Shown: positions 28,851 through 38,452 of the stretch, piece by piece
How the letters are laid out: each line of letters begins with the position of its first letter
Numbering within the stretch: position 1 is the stretch's first letter
Assembly (NCBI GenBank): GCA_001515945.1
Contig: LOER01000032.1
Coordinates: 1 to 64,000, forward strand
DNA: 64,000 nucleotides
Reading direction: 5' to 3'
Source: Desulfitibacter sp. BRH_c19
GTDB lineage: Bacteria; Bacillota; DSM-16504; Desulfitibacterales; Desulfitibacteraceae
The notes under the pieces: generated by a model
Databases searched by the model: none
What the model was told of the DNA's origin: nothing
The model's input: the letters and a program-made list of their open reading frames with translations, nothing else
Position numbers and translations under genes: made by a program

Positions 28851-30606
28851 TATTACTTGCCTCCTTTGCCACATCATAGCGTCTTAGCCGGGGCTTAATA
28901 ATAGAAGTATCAACATCTTCATATCTAAATATTGGACCATTTGAACTATAACTGGCTACTGTAGTTTTTAACCAATCTTCATCATTTCTATCGGGAAACT
29001 CTTCTTTATAATGGGAACCTCTACTTTCATTTCGATTTAAGGCACCCTTTGCAACAACTAATGCTAGATCCAGCATATTAGCTAAGTCACGTACAAAGAA
29101 CGATGTTTGATTACCCCACTGTAAATTGTCAACAACATTAATATTATTATAACGTTCCTTTAATTCCAATATCTGTTCGACTGCTTTACTTAGTTTTGAG
29201 TTAGTTCTAACTACACCTACATTTGTACTCATGACATCTCCAAGTTCATTATGAAACAGATATGGGTTTTCTTTGCCATGCATATTAGAAATCGTATTGT
29301 GAAGCTCTTGCTGCCTTTTTATTTCATCATCAAATTCACTACTAGCGATATCCTCACTTGTATTAGAGAGACCATTTATATACTCAAATATTTTTGGTCC
29401 TGCCACCGTTCCACTATATGTGGCAGATAGTAATGAGTTTGCTCCTAAGCGATTGGCACCATGATACATATAATCGCATTCACCAGCTGCAAACAATCCT
29501 GGTATCTTTGTCATGTGATTCCAATCAACATGAATTCCACCCATGAAATAATGAGGAGCAGGATAAATTTTCATAGGCTTTAAACATGGATCATCCCCAG
29601 AAAATTTACGATAGATTTCTAAAATGCCTCCTAGTCTAGTTTCCAAAAATTCAGCATCTCTGTGAGTTAAGTCTAGGTGTACCTGGTGTTTACCATCAAT
29701 GCCTAGTCCCATTTCTACACATACCTTATATATTGCTCGAGAAGCTATGTCTCTAGGAACTAAATTACCATAAGCGGGATACCATTCCTCTAAAAAGTAC
29801 CATGGTTTTCCATCTTTATAAGTCCAGATACGTCCCCCCTCGCCTCTTGAGGCTTCGGACATTAAACGATATTTATCATCACCTAGCATTGCAGTAGGAT
29901 GGAACTGAACAAACTCTCCGTTAGCGTATTCAACTCCCTGCTGAAAAACTGCACCAGCAGCACTTCCTGTGCATATAGTTGAGTTTGTGGATCGACCATA
30001 AATCATGCCTGCTCCCCCTGTTGCAAGGCAAACAGCATCGGCTTTAAAAGTATGAATAGACATGTCGGTCATATTCTGGGCTACTATTCCTCGGCATATT
30101 CCTGCATTGTCTTTAATGGTTGATAAAAATTGCCAACCTTCATATTTATTAACTAGTCCATTATCTTCGTATCTTCTAACCTGAGAATCAAGACCGTATA
30201 ATAACTGCTGCCCTGTAGTTGCACCAGCAAATACAGTTCTCTTCTTTTTTACGCCACCAAAAATTCGTAAGTCTAATAAACCTTCCTGGGTTCTACTAAA
30301 TACTACACCCATTCTTTCCATAGCATATATAAGCCCTGGAGCTTCATCACACATTTGCTTTACAGGAGATTGATTTGCTAAAAAATCTCCCCCATAGATA
30401 GTGTCATCGAAATGCTCCCAGGTTGAATCTTTCTCACCCTTGGTATCTAGTGCCGCATTTATTCCACCTTGAGCACAAAGAGAGTGAGATCTGCGAACAT
30501 GACACAGGGAGAATAAATCAACAGGAATACCTTTTTCAACTAACTTTAAAGTTGTCATTAATCCTGCTAAACCTCCACCGACTACGATTACCTTGTGTTT
30601 ACTCAT
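28843..30606 (-). CDS. sdhA: Succinate dehydrogenase/fumarate reductase flavoprotein subunit
   Basis: Catalytic FAD subunit interconverting succinate and fumarate. The N-terminus has the dinucleotide loop VVGGGLAGLMTT. RRSHSLCAQGGINAAL carries the histidine for covalent FAD, and EFVQFHPTAM and the catalytic region near ASRAIYKV follow. The start is taken at the second of two adjacent ATGs (30606), seven bases after AAGGGG, giving 587 residues. Sequence alone does not settle the direction of the reaction. Confidence 0.95.
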   Translation of the reverse strand: MSKHKVIVVGGGLAGLMTTLKLVEKGIPVDLFSLCHVRRSHSLCAQGGINAALDTKGEKDSTWEHFDDTIYGGDFLANQSPVKQMCDEAPGLIYAMERMGVVFSRTQEGLLDLRIFGGVKKKRTVFAGATTGQQLLYGLDSQVRRYEDNGLVNKYEGWQFLSTIKDNAGICRGIVAQNMTDMSIHTFKADAVCLATGGAGMIYGRSTNSTICTGSAAGAVFQQGVEYANGEFVQFHPTAMLGDDKYRLMSEASRGEGGRIWTYKDGKPWYFLEEWYPAYGNLVPRDIASRAIYKVCVEMGLGIDGKHQVHLDLTHRDAEFLETRLGGILEIYRKFSGDDPCLKPMKIYPAPHYFMGGIHVDWNHMTKIPGLFAAGECDYMYHGANRLGANSLLSATYSGTVAGPKIFEYINGLSNTSEDIASSEFDDEIKRQQELHNTISNMHGKENPYLFHNELGDVMSTNVGVVRTNSKLSKAVEQILELKERYNNINVVDNLQWGNQTSFFVRDLANMLDLALVVAKGALNRNESRGSHYKEEFPDRNDEDWLKTTVASYSSNGPIFRYEDVDTSIIKPRLRRYDVAKEASNNG

Positions 30607-30619
30607 CATTTCACCCCTT

Positions 30620-31234
30620 TTAAATAAATGCCAGGAGGGAACCAAGTCCCACCAAAGTTAGTCCCAAGAACACTATGTTACCAAGCCAAGCAGCATATCT
30701 TTGGGAATGAGGGCCGGTAGTGACACCCCAGCTTATAAGAAAAGTTGTAAGACCATTTCCAAAATGATACATGCTTGCAATTACTCCTACTACATAGAAC
30801 CAGAAAATAGTTGGATTAGCAAAATGATTACCTACAGATTGAAAATTTATTTCAAATCCATAAATCGCATGTCCTATTCTTAATGCCCATACATGATACA
30901 AAACAAAGATGAATGTAATGATGGCCGTGATCCTTTGTAAATAAAAGGCCCAGTTTCTATAATAGGTGTACTGTAAAGTATTGTTTTTAGCAAGATATAC
31001 AATATAAATCCCAAATAAAGCATGAAATAACAAAGGTATTACAATTAATGCCATTTCCAAAAAGAGTAGTAAGGGTAAGCTTTGTAATAATGATACAGTT
31101 AGATTATACGCTTCTGAACCATATCTCGCAGTTGAGTTTACAAATGTGTGTTCAATTAAAAATATTCCTAATGGAAATATTCCTGAAAGTGAATGCAACC
31201 TTCTTATAAAATACTCATTTTTATACCAAACCAA
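30620..31234 (-). CDS. sdhC: Succinate dehydrogenase cytochrome b558-type membrane subunit
   Basis: Membrane anchor that binds heme b and quinone. The 204-residue protein has five hydrophobic helices and conserved histidines (RRLHSLSGIFPLGIFLIEH, FVLYHVWALRIGH, YHFGNG), matching the single-subunit, di-heme B. subtilis type, which works with menaquinone. A TTG start with GGAGGG six bases upstream is used. It is first in the sdhCAB operon. Confidence 0.92.
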   Translation of the reverse strand: MVWYKNEYFIRRLHSLSGIFPLGIFLIEHTFVNSTARYGSEAYNLTVSLLQSLPLLLFLEMALIVIPLLFHALFGIYIVYLAKNNTLQYTYYRNWAFYLQRITAIITFIFVLYHVWALRIGHAIYGFEINFQSVGNHFANPTIFWFYVVGVIASMYHFGNGLTTFLISWGVTTGPHSQRYAAWLGNIVFLGLTLVGLGSLLAFI

Positions 31235-31349
31235 ATAAGACCCTCCCTCTATAAAAAATAATTTTCTGTATGGGTTTTAATAACTATTTAGGTTTTCTGT
31301 ATTTAATAGAATAAACCCTTTTTATTTTACAAAGTAGACTAGTATGCAA

Positions 31350-31395
31350 TATGAAAATATATATTATTAAAGGCGATGGTGTAAGCCATCGCCTT
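31350..31395 (-). terminator. Probable terminator after the M20 peptidase gene
   Basis: AAGGCGATGG and CCATCGCCTT form a perfect ten-base stem with a six-base loop, followed on the minus strand by an A/T-rich tract. It lies 34 bases past the stop of the M20 peptidase gene. The following tract is not a pure T run. Confidence 0.65.
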
Positions 31396-31428
31396 ATTTG
31401 TTTAATTATTCTATTATTTTCTAAAGTC

Positions 31429-32583
31429 TTATTCTAGTCCTAATTTATATAGTGATAGGGCCATAAGTTTCGTTTTTTGTAATAAACTGTTCCTGTATAT
31501 AAATTCATCTGCTCGATGGTAATTTCCTCCAGTTGGGCCCATGCCATCTAGGACAGGAACACCTAGAGCAGCTACAAAGTTACCATCTGAGGCTCCTCCC
31601 GTAGATTGATCCTTTATCTCCATTCCCAATAAAGAACCAGCATCTCTCACATTATTCAAGAGGCTTTCAGTATCCTCAGTTTTTATCATAGGGGGTCTGT
31701 TTAATCCACCTTCTAAAACTATTTGTACTCTAGAATCAACAGCTTCCTCTGTAATTCTCTTTATCTTATTAATGACCTCATAAGCAGTGTTTAAATCAGG
31801 CAGTCTCACATCTATTTCAGCTTCTGCTTTATCCGGAATGATATTGGAACGAGTTCCACCATTTATAACTCCAATTGTTACTGTAACTCCAGTATAAATA
31901 TCATTTAGGGCTTCAAGTGCTATAATTTTGTGTGCTAATTCCTTAATAGCACTAGCTCCTTTTTCAGGAGATTCTCCTGCATGGGATGCGCTACCAATGA
32001 AAGATAGTTTAAAGGAAGCTACGCCTTTACGTGCTGATACCAGACTACCATCCACTCTTCCTGGCTCAAATACAAAACAGGCATCAGCATTTGCAGCTTC
32101 TGTTTCATAAAGTTCCTTTGATGTTGGAGAACCAATTTCTTCATCGCCACCTATTACAACTATAAATTCTTTATAATTAGTAAACTTGATGTTTTCTAAA
32201 GTTTTAAGAGTATATATTATTGTAACAAGACCAGCCTTCATATCAGCTATCCCTGGACCAAATATTTTGTTGTCTTCAATTTTGTAAGGTCTGCTTAAGA
32301 CAGTACCTCTCTCAAAAACAGTATCTGCATGACCTATCAGCAAAATGGTTTTTTGCCCAGTTCCATATTTCTTTGCCACCAAATTTAGAGTTTCAGAGGT
32401 TTTACTTATTTCAGTCTTAAAGCCTATCTCTTTTAAGCTCACCGCTAGGGTTTGGATGACTCTTGAAATACCTCCATAATCGTATGAGCCACTATCAATG
32501 TTTACTAAGGTACTCAATAGAAACTCTAATTCTTTTTCTTTTGTATCCAAGTAATTTGTAACTGACTTAACTATCCTTTCCAC
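31429..32583 (-). CDS. M20 family metallopeptidase (glutamate carboxypeptidase-like)
   Basis: A cytoplasmic di-zinc exopeptidase or deacylase of about 384 residues. Zinc-site motifs are LLIGHADTVFERG, GPGIADMKAG, VIGGDEEIGSPTS and FEPGRVDG, and a dimerisation domain interrupts the catalytic domain. The GTG at 32583 is preceded by AAAGGAG; the frame open to 32652 has no better start. It resembles carboxypeptidase G2-type enzymes, but the substrate cannot be told. It stands eight genes from sdh without an obvious functional link. Confidence 0.85.
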   Translation of the reverse strand: MERIVKSVTNYLDTKEKELEFLLSTLVNIDSGSYDYGGISRVIQTLAVSLKEIGFKTEISKTSETLNLVAKKYGTGQKTILLIGHADTVFERGTVLSRPYKIEDNKIFGPGIADMKAGLVTIIYTLKTLENIKFTNYKEFIVVIGGDEEIGSPTSKELYETEAANADACFVFEPGRVDGSLVSARKGVASFKLSFIGSASHAGESPEKGASAIKELAHKIIALEALNDIYTGVTVTIGVINGGTRSNIIPDKAEAEIDVRLPDLNTAYEVINKIKRITEEAVDSRVQIVLEGGLNRPPMIKTEDTESLLNNVRDAGSLLGMEIKDQSTGGASDGNFVAALGVPVLDGMGPTGGNYHRADEFIYRNSLLQKTKLMALSLYKLGLE

Positions 32584-32659
32584 ACTATACAACTCCTTTA
32601 CCTCATGACTAAACGAAATGCAACATGGATACAATACTTCCCACTTTTTCAAGCTACTA

Positions 32660-33364
32660 TTATTTTATTTGAAAAGTTTCTCCTGGTTCCATAATTATTA
32701 CTTCAGTTGAAGTTTCTTTTTCAACTGTTTCTTTAAATTTAGCTGCATCCTGCTCTAGTATGGGAAATGTATTATAATGCATTGGCACAACCGCTTTAGG
32801 CTCAATCCAACGTATCGAAGTTAGAGCGTCATCTGGACCCATAACAAAATTATCGCCAATAGGTAATAGTGCAATATCAATGGATTTTCCAGATAACATA
32901 TCTTTTAGAATTTTCATATCACCAAACAGTCCTGTATCGCCAGCATGGTAGAGAATAGTTCCATCGATTTCTAATAAGAATCCACATGGATTACCCAGAT
33001 ACTGAACACTATTCTCTTCAACTAAACCAGATCCATGCAACGCTTGCACTAGCTTAACCCATCCCCAATTAAACCTGTGTGATCCCCCAATATGCATGGG
33101 ATGATTATCTATTCCTTTCATTCCTAAATAGCTTGCCAGCTCATATGTTGCAATGACTTGGGCATTATTATTATAAGCTATTTCTATTGTATCGCCTAAA
33201 TGGTCTCCATGACCATGGGTAAGCAATATGGCAGATAAATTTTGAATATCATTAGGCCCAAACTTTGCTAGAGGATTGCCTTTTAAGAAAGGATCTAGAA
33301 TTATCTTCCCCTTTACTCCTTGAATCTCAAAACAAGCATGGCCATGAAAAGTTATCGTAACCAA
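32660..33364 (-). CDS. Metal-dependent hydrolase, UPF0173 (YtkL-like)
   Basis: A small metallo-beta-lactamase-fold hydrolase of 234 residues. Metal ligands are in FHGHACFEI, LTHGHGDHLGD, LYHAGDTGLFGDM and VVPMHYNTFP. A TTG start at 33364, with AAAGGGGTGG upstream, gives the family's usual N-terminus (TITFHGHACF), so the frame extending to 33451 is not used. The substrate of this family is unknown. Its start lies about 45 bases from the small gene upstream. Confidence 0.88.
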   Translation of the reverse strand: MVTITFHGHACFEIQGVKGKIILDPFLKGNPLAKFGPNDIQNLSAILLTHGHGDHLGDTIEIAYNNNAQVIATYELASYLGMKGIDNHPMHIGGSHRFNWGWVKLVQALHGSGLVEENSVQYLGNPCGFLLEIDGTILYHAGDTGLFGDMKILKDMLSGKSIDIALLPIGDNFVMGPDDALTSIRWIEPKAVVPMHYNTFPILEQDAAKFKETVEKETSTEVIIMEPGETFQIK

Positions 33365-33407
33365 AAACACCACCCCTTTCGTGTCTATATCTAACAGCCG
33401 TTTATAA

Positions 33408-33551
33408 CTAACTTTTTTTTGGGATTTCATCATCATCCCACAATGAATCATGTTTTTGAGTTAAGGCTCCTAAGTTAATTCCCCTAACAGATAACCAGAA
33501 TGGATTACGTCTTTTCCTTAAAGTGTTTTTATCATTAAATCCTTGTACCAT
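33408..33551 (-). CDS. Small protein, 47 aa, unknown
   Basis: A 47-residue protein, rich in Arg/Lys/Asn in its first half (NDKNTLRKRRNPFW) and acidic near the end (DDDE). AAAGGAG lies ten bases before the ATG at 33551, a strong initiation site. The frame is out of register with the hydrolase gene downstream. I know no family for it. It could be a small conserved accessory protein or a chance frame with a good ribosome binding site. Confidence 0.5.
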   Translation of the reverse strand: MVQGFNDKNTLRKRRNPFWLSVRGINLGALTQKHDSLWDDDEIPKKS

Positions 33552-33680
33552 GGTTAAACGGCTCCTTTGTGTTTTTCCTATATTATCCACAAAAAAACTT
33601 ACTTTAATTCTTTTTCACAGGAATTTATTAAAACCTCCTGAAAAAGAAAAATATTTTCTGTCAAAATTGTTTAATAAGGT

Positions 33681-34067
33681 TTAACTCTTAAGTGCAGTGA
33701 TAGCTTCTATTTCTACATTAACATCCTTTGGTAGTCTTGCCACCTCAACACAGGATCTTGCAGGAGGATTTTCAGGAAAATACTTTGCATAAGTTTCATT
33801 TATCAAGGCAAATTGGTCCATATCCTTGATAAAAATTGTTGTCTTAATAACATCATTGAGTGTTGCACCTGCCTCCTCTACAACAGCCTTTAAATTTTCT
33901 AGCACCTGAACTGTTTCTTTTTGAATATCTGCAATAACTAAATCCCCAGTAACTGGATTTATTGGAATTTGCCCAGAAGTAAACAGAAATCCACCTACCC
34001 TAATAGCTTGTGAATAAGGACCAATGGCTTTAGGAGCCTTATCAGTAAATAATATCTCTTTTTTCAC
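33681..34067 (-). CDS. ridA: RidA family enamine/imine deaminase
   Basis: Hydrolyses reactive enamine and imine intermediates such as 2-aminoacrylate released by PLP enzymes. The 128-residue protein carries GPYSQAI near residue 16 and the catalytic arginine region [19 protein letters not shown] at its C-terminus. GGAGGGATAAATA precedes the GTG start. A threonine/serine dehydratase, a typical source of such intermediates, is encoded about 1.7 kb upstream. Confidence 0.93.
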   Translation of the reverse strand: MKKEILFTDKAPKAIGPYSQAIRVGGFLFTSGQIPINPVTGDLVIADIQKETVQVLENLKAVVEEAGATLNDVIKTTIFIKDMDQFALINETYAKYFPENPPARSCVEVARLPKDVNVEIEAITALKS

Positions 34068-34216
34068 TATTTATCCCTCCAATTGATTTATTATGGAGTT
34101 ATTCTACATATTAACCATTCTTCCTGCATTAAGCATTAGCATATCTATAATGTTCACAAAAACATTAAGTTAAGTATATTTTAGTTAATGTAAAATAAGC
34201 ACGACTACTGGTGGCA

Positions 34217-34245
34217 TAAAAAACAGACGGTAGCAACTACCGTCT
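34217..34245 (-). terminator. Terminator whose stem contains the stop codon of the coiled-coil gene
   Basis: AGACGGTAG-TTG-CTACCGTCT on the minus strand forms a perfect nine-base hairpin followed by GTTTTTTATG. The upstream arm includes the last Arg codons and the TAG stop (34237-34239) of the coiled-coil gene. Confidence 0.85.
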
Positions 34246-35589
34246 AAAAAGTGCAACTATTTTCAAGCTAAAACGTACTAAAGGATGTTTAGTCATACCT
34301 TTTAAGATTCTATTTTCCTTTCTAAGGTCGTGGAATTCTAGTTCCATCATTTCCATTGAGTATCTTCTTTCTTCACTCTCTTGGATAACCCTACGTAAGT
34401 CAGCAGTTATTTTTCCTAATTCATTTTTAAATTCTTTTTCCTCTTTTTTTGATTTAGCAATTATCTTATCTAATTGGTGTTTTAGGTTGACATTTTCTCT
34501 AGTAATTTCTGCTTTCTCAGTAACATATTTATCTTTTAATTGCGCAGTTTTGTATCTATGTTGCCTCTCTCTTTCGGTTAAATCACTTATATTTGTCCTT
34601 AGTTGATTTAGTTCTTGTATTAAGCTTTCATTTTCCTGTTCTTTAAGCTTTGTCCTATTCAGCCATAACCTACACTGATATAAAATAGAATCTGCCTTTT
34701 TATCTGATTTTTGCATTTCTTCCTTAACTCTATATAATTCGCGCTTTCTCAATGAAAGTAATAAATCCTTTTCAGCAAACCTTTGGACTAGATGATCATA
34801 TTCTTCCACATTATTATTTCGTTCGGCTAGAGAAGCAGCAATTTGTTTTTTTGCTACACAAATTTCTCTAAGTTGTATTTCGTGTGTTTTAATTTTATCT
34901 ATAAGTTTAACTTTTTGTGAAAAATGCTTAAGCTGCTGTTTGTGTAGAGTTTTGAGATACTTCTCTAGTGTTTTATCATAGGCGGATCTAGCTTCAGGAT
35001 GATACAACCATTTATCATCCTGTTTAGCAAAATATGGATACTTATGTAAAAGATCACGCACCGCAGAGGGAAATGCTTTTTTATAAATTTCAACCTTATC
35101 CTGTATTTCCTCATAAGTGAGGCCATCTGGGTTCTTATGTAATACTTTGATTAAGACGTGTCTTAATCGATAATCATTGACATCGACTTCCCAATCAGTT
35201 AATCCCCAATTACCACTTTCCAATTGAACGAATCGCCCATCGGAATTAAGGTTAGTAGGATGTGAAATAACCTTGGTATTTTTACGACTTTTTTTTACAG
35301 AAGAATTTGTAGGAGAAAACTTTAGGGCCCGCTGGTGTTTGAATAGCATATTAAAGAATTGATCATTCTCTCTTAACCCTTGCTTGTCCATATGCCATAT
35401 ATATCCATCAGAGGAATAGAAACAAGCACATTGATGCAAACATGAGTTCACAAAGCTCTGAGCTTGCTGAAAAGTATAATCTTGTAGCATTTTTTGTTGG
35501 ATGCTCCTTGTTAATTCAATAACTGTAACGCCTTCTGCGAAATATAGATTCTTTTTAAGTAAGTCAACCAATGAATGTAGTTTCGTCAC
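34237..35589 (-). CDS. Coiled-coil protein with N-terminal winged-helix-like domains
   Basis: I do not recognise a named family. The 450-residue protein seems to have two helical, winged-helix-like modules (about 1-85 and 110-195, the second with VLIKVLHKNPDGLTYEEIQDKV) joined by a basic linker. A long heptad-rich coiled coil with many K/E/L/Q residues runs from about 200 to 430. No signal peptide or membrane helix is present. The GTG has GAAGGGTGG upstream. It is a monocistronic gene with its own terminator. It may be a DNA-binding or scaffold protein. Confidence 0.65.
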   Translation of the reverse strand: MTKLHSLVDLLKKNLYFAEGVTVIELTRSIQQKMLQDYTFQQAQSFVNSCLHQCACFYSSDGYIWHMDKQGLRENDQFFNMLFKHQRALKFSPTNSSVKKSRKNTKVISHPTNLNSDGRFVQLESGNWGLTDWEVDVNDYRLRHVLIKVLHKNPDGLTYEEIQDKVEIYKKAFPSAVRDLLHKYPYFAKQDDKWLYHPEARSAYDKTLEKYLKTLHKQQLKHFSQKVKLIDKIKTHEIQLREICVAKKQIAASLAERNNNVEEYDHLVQRFAEKDLLLSLRKRELYRVKEEMQKSDKKADSILYQCRLWLNRTKLKEQENESLIQELNQLRTNISDLTERERQHRYKTAQLKDKYVTEKAEITRENVNLKHQLDKIIAKSKKEEKEFKNELGKITADLRRVIQESEERRYSMEMMELEFHDLRKENRILKGMTKHPLVRFSLKIVALFRR

Positions 35590-35792
35590 TATGTTACCAC
35601 CCTTCCAAAGTCAATGAACTATAAATCTACATATTTTACTTTGTAGGGTGGTTTTCCTGCCAATTTATAGGATTATTTTCTATAATTTTCCTGCAAAATC
35701 CTAGCTATATCAACAATATATACAAGTCAGCGATTAAGAATCGACCATATCTTATTGACTAAGACAATTATGCCGTGTAATTCTTAAATTTT

Positions 35793-36761
35793 TTAGAAAT
35801 CATCTTCAATAAATTTAGAAAATATTTCACATGCTGAGCTAATATCTACATTTCCTCCACTAATTACTACACCAACTTTTTTATGTTTAAAATAATCAAA
35901 TTCTTGGCTAAAAAGAGCAGATAAAGCCAGAGCACCTGTTGGTTCAACGACTATTTTTAATCTCGTCCAAACAAAATACATTGCTTTTACTATATCTTCT
36001 TCCGAAACAGTAATAATATTATCTACATAATTTTTTATTATTTCAAAGTTAATTGTTCCTAGCGAAGGAGTTCTAACTCCATCTGCAATCGTGAGTGGAT
36101 TATGTACCTTGTGTAAAACACCTGACTGAAAAGATTTATATGCATCATCTGCTAGCTTCGGCTCCACCCCTATTACCTTGCAGGATGGTAGAATATTTTT
36201 ACTGCTTATTGCTGATCCACTTAATAAACCTCCTCCACCACAAGGGACCAATAAATAATCAAGGCAAGGATAGTCTTCCAGAAACTCCTTTACACATGTA
36301 CCTTGACCAGCAACAACATCAATATGGTTAAACGGTGGAATAAGTTCATAATCACCCTTTGTCATTAAATTATTTGCTAGTTCTTCTCGTGAAGTTTCCT
36401 TAGGATTATAGGTTATTATCTCTGCTCCGTAGCTTTTTGTAGCATCTAACTTGCTTTTAGGAGCATCATTGGGCATAACAATAGTTGTTTTTAAATTAAA
36501 CATTTTTCCTGAAAGGGCAACTGCTTGAGCATGATTACCTGATGAAAACGTCAATAGGTCTTTGCGTTTTCCACCCTCAACCAGTTTGCCAATGGCATTG
36601 TAAGCACCACGAAACTTAAAGGCGCCAACCCTTTGGAAGTTTTCGCACTTAAGATAGACAGTACTGTTAACCATTTCATTTAAACTGTTTGAAGTTAAAA
36701 CTGGTGTCTTATGAGCTACTCCCCAAATCCTTTTAGATGCATCTAATATAATTTGATACAT
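35793..36761 (-). CDS. Threonine/serine dehydratase (fold-type II PLP enzyme)
   Basis: Deaminates threonine or serine to the 2-oxo acid. The PLP lysine is in RVGAFKFRGAYNA and the phosphate loop in PCGGGGLLSGSA. SGNHAQAVAL is also present. At 322 residues there is no C-terminal ACT regulatory domain, so it resembles catabolic TdcB or serine racemase rather than biosynthetic IlvA. It is a single gene facing the same way as RidA. Racemase activity cannot be excluded. Confidence 0.88.
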   Translation of the reverse strand: MYQIILDASKRIWGVAHKTPVLTSNSLNEMVNSTVYLKCENFQRVGAFKFRGAYNAIGKLVEGGKRKDLLTFSSGNHAQAVALSGKMFNLKTTIVMPNDAPKSKLDATKSYGAEIITYNPKETSREELANNLMTKGDYELIPPFNHIDVVAGQGTCVKEFLEDYPCLDYLLVPCGGGGLLSGSAISSKNILPSCKVIGVEPKLADDAYKSFQSGVLHKVHNPLTIADGVRTPSLGTINFEIIKNYVDNIITVSEEDIVKAMYFVWTRLKIVVEPTGALALSALFSQEFDYFKHKKVGVVISGGNVDISSACEIFSKFIEDDF

Positions 36762-36819
36762 AAGATTTCCTTCCCTTCTTATTGAGGTAATTATAAATCT
36801 TAGGATCTTTTAACCTAAG

Positions 36820-36855
36820 AACAAAAATAAAGGCACCATAACACATATGGCACCT
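36820..36855 (-). terminator. Intrinsic terminator after ubiE
   Basis: AGGTGCCAT-ATGTGTT-ATGGTGCCT on the minus strand is a nine-base stem followed by TTATTTTTG. It begins about ten bases past the ubiE stop. Confidence 0.85.
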
Positions 36856-36865
36856 AGTTTGCTTT

Positions 36866-37600
36866 TTATTCAGGGACAGTTCCTACATGTATAGCCACTA
36901 TCCCACCTGTAAGCTCAAAGTATTGAGGATTTAATAAGCCCACATCACCAAATAGATCCTTTATCTCTTCTTGATGAGGGAAAATCTTTAACGAATTTGG
37001 TAGGTAACTATATGGACCTTCTTTGCCTATCCCTAGCTTACCCATTATAGGCACTATCTGATTAAAATATAAGTAATATACTTGCTTAAAAACAGGAGCC
37101 GATGGTTTTGCTAATTCCAGAGACACAACTTTACCACCAGGCCTTACCACTCTTTTCATTTCCTTAATGGTTTTTTCTATTGAAGGAACATTTCTTAAAG
37201 CAAAACCTATGGTAGCAGCATCAAATTCATTATCAGTAAAGGGAAGATCAGTAGCATCACCCTTAACCCAGTTTATATTTTTTTTATAAACCTCAGGTGT
37301 TTTTTCCTGGGCAATTGATAGCATATCATTACAGAAGTCAACTCCAATAACTTCCCCATTTTTACCGACTCTTTTAGCTTGTTCAAAGGATAATTTTCCA
37401 GTACCACAGCACACATCTAACCCTCTATTACCTTTAATTAAACAAGTTTTGTCTACAGTCAATTTTCTCCATGCCTTATCCCTATTGAAGCTTAAAATAG
37501 TATTTAATAGGTCATATTTTGGAGCTATTGTAGAAAATATAGAATGGACATATTCTTCTTTGGATTTATACCCTTTTGGTAATTTCAATTCTTTTGTCAT
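36866..37600 (-). CDS. ubiE: Demethylmenaquinone methyltransferase
   Basis: Methylates demethylmenaquinone in the last step of menaquinone synthesis, using SAM. The 244-residue protein has GLDVCCGTGKLSFE (SAM motif), IGFALRNVPS and VVRPGGKVVSLELAKP, all typical of UbiE/MenG. It lies nine bases after a degenerate prenyl-synthase homologue, an order that recalls the hepS-menG-hepT arrangement of Bacillus. Confidence 0.94.
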   Translation of the reverse strand: MTKELKLPKGYKSKEEYVHSIFSTIAPKYDLLNTILSFNRDKAWRKLTVDKTCLIKGNRGLDVCCGTGKLSFEQAKRVGKNGEVIGVDFCNDMLSIAQEKTPEVYKKNINWVKGDATDLPFTDNEFDAATIGFALRNVPSIEKTIKEMKRVVRPGGKVVSLELAKPSAPVFKQVYYLYFNQIVPIMGKLGIGKEGPYSYLPNSLKIFPHQEEIKDLFGDVGLLNPQYFELTGGIVAIHVGTVPE

Positions 37601-37609
37601 GTCATTCCC

Positions 37610-38350
37610 CTAGCATACTTTGCTATTAACTTCCAAGATACTAGATTTCAAACTATTAATCATTTGCTGGAAGTTTGTAATTTTTTCTTTATTATTGCTT
37701 AAAGAAGAAACTATAGAAATATGTTCTTCAGCCTCTTCTATATAATTTAAGATTTTTGATACAGATGCTCTTTTATCATCTAACAGACCAAAAATTAAAC
37801 CTAGGATATAGCCTATTTCTTTTAAGGAGTTTACTGCTCTTGCTGGTGCATTCGCAAAATTTGCCCCTAGAAAACATGAAATTTCTCCTAAAGCAGCATT
37901 TTCCTTAGAAATAATATTGAGAATGCTATTTTTCACCGGGTTACTCTCAAAACGTTCCATACTCCCAAGATGCATTACACTAATGGTTTGTGAAAGAGGA
38001 GCTAGCCATTCTATCATATCATACTTACAAAGGTATTGAAAAAACATAGCATATATATAATCCCCAACTAAAACAGGATATTCGGGATTATCACCTTCAT
38101 ATTTATGAATTTCTGATGCAAGATATATTAACTGAATTATGGCAGCCATACTAATAACTTTAACATTACTTTCCCTTTTAAACAGTGAGTAACTGAGTAG
38201 GAATAAGCTTGGGTAAAAATGTCTCTTCTTATTTTCTATTTTAAACTGAGATAATTCCCAGATACATTTGTTTTTAATGTTAAAATCATTTAACATAATT
38301 TGGTCGGCTAGTGTTAGCTGATTGTCTAGGAAATTCATAATTGTGGCCAA
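37610..38350 (-). CDS. Degenerate polyprenyl-synthase-like protein (candidate HepS-type partner)
   Basis: A helical protein of about 247 residues that appears to follow the polyprenyl synthase fold but lacks the catalytic aspartate motifs. Where active enzymes read LVHDDVVD...RRG..T it reads ASEIHKYEGDNPEYPVLVGDYIYAMFF, and where the second DDxxD should be it has GLLDDKR. The VGDYIYA segment matches the GDYLFSK of the active paralogue at 27 kb. Position next to ubiE suggests a non-catalytic subunit of heptaprenyl diphosphate synthase, like HepS. The start is probably the TTG at 38350 after AGGGGG. Confidence 0.55.
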   Translation of the reverse strand: MATIMNFLDNQLTLADQIMLNDFNIKNKCIWELSQFKIENKKRHFYPSLFLLSYSLFKRESNVKVISMAAIIQLIYLASEIHKYEGDNPEYPVLVGDYIYAMFFQYLCKYDMIEWLAPLSQTISVMHLGSMERFESNPVKNSILNIISKENAALGEISCFLGANFANAPARAVNSLKEIGYILGLIFGLLDDKRASVSKILNYIEEAEEHISIVSSLSNNKEKITNFQQMINSLKSSILEVNSKVC

Positions 38351-38452
38351 AACAGCCACCCCCTACTAACTTAATCTTTAACTAAATATATATTCTCTTA
38401 ATAAAAGATCTTTCCTTCTTTTATTATTTAAAATTTATTTTACCAATTATAT

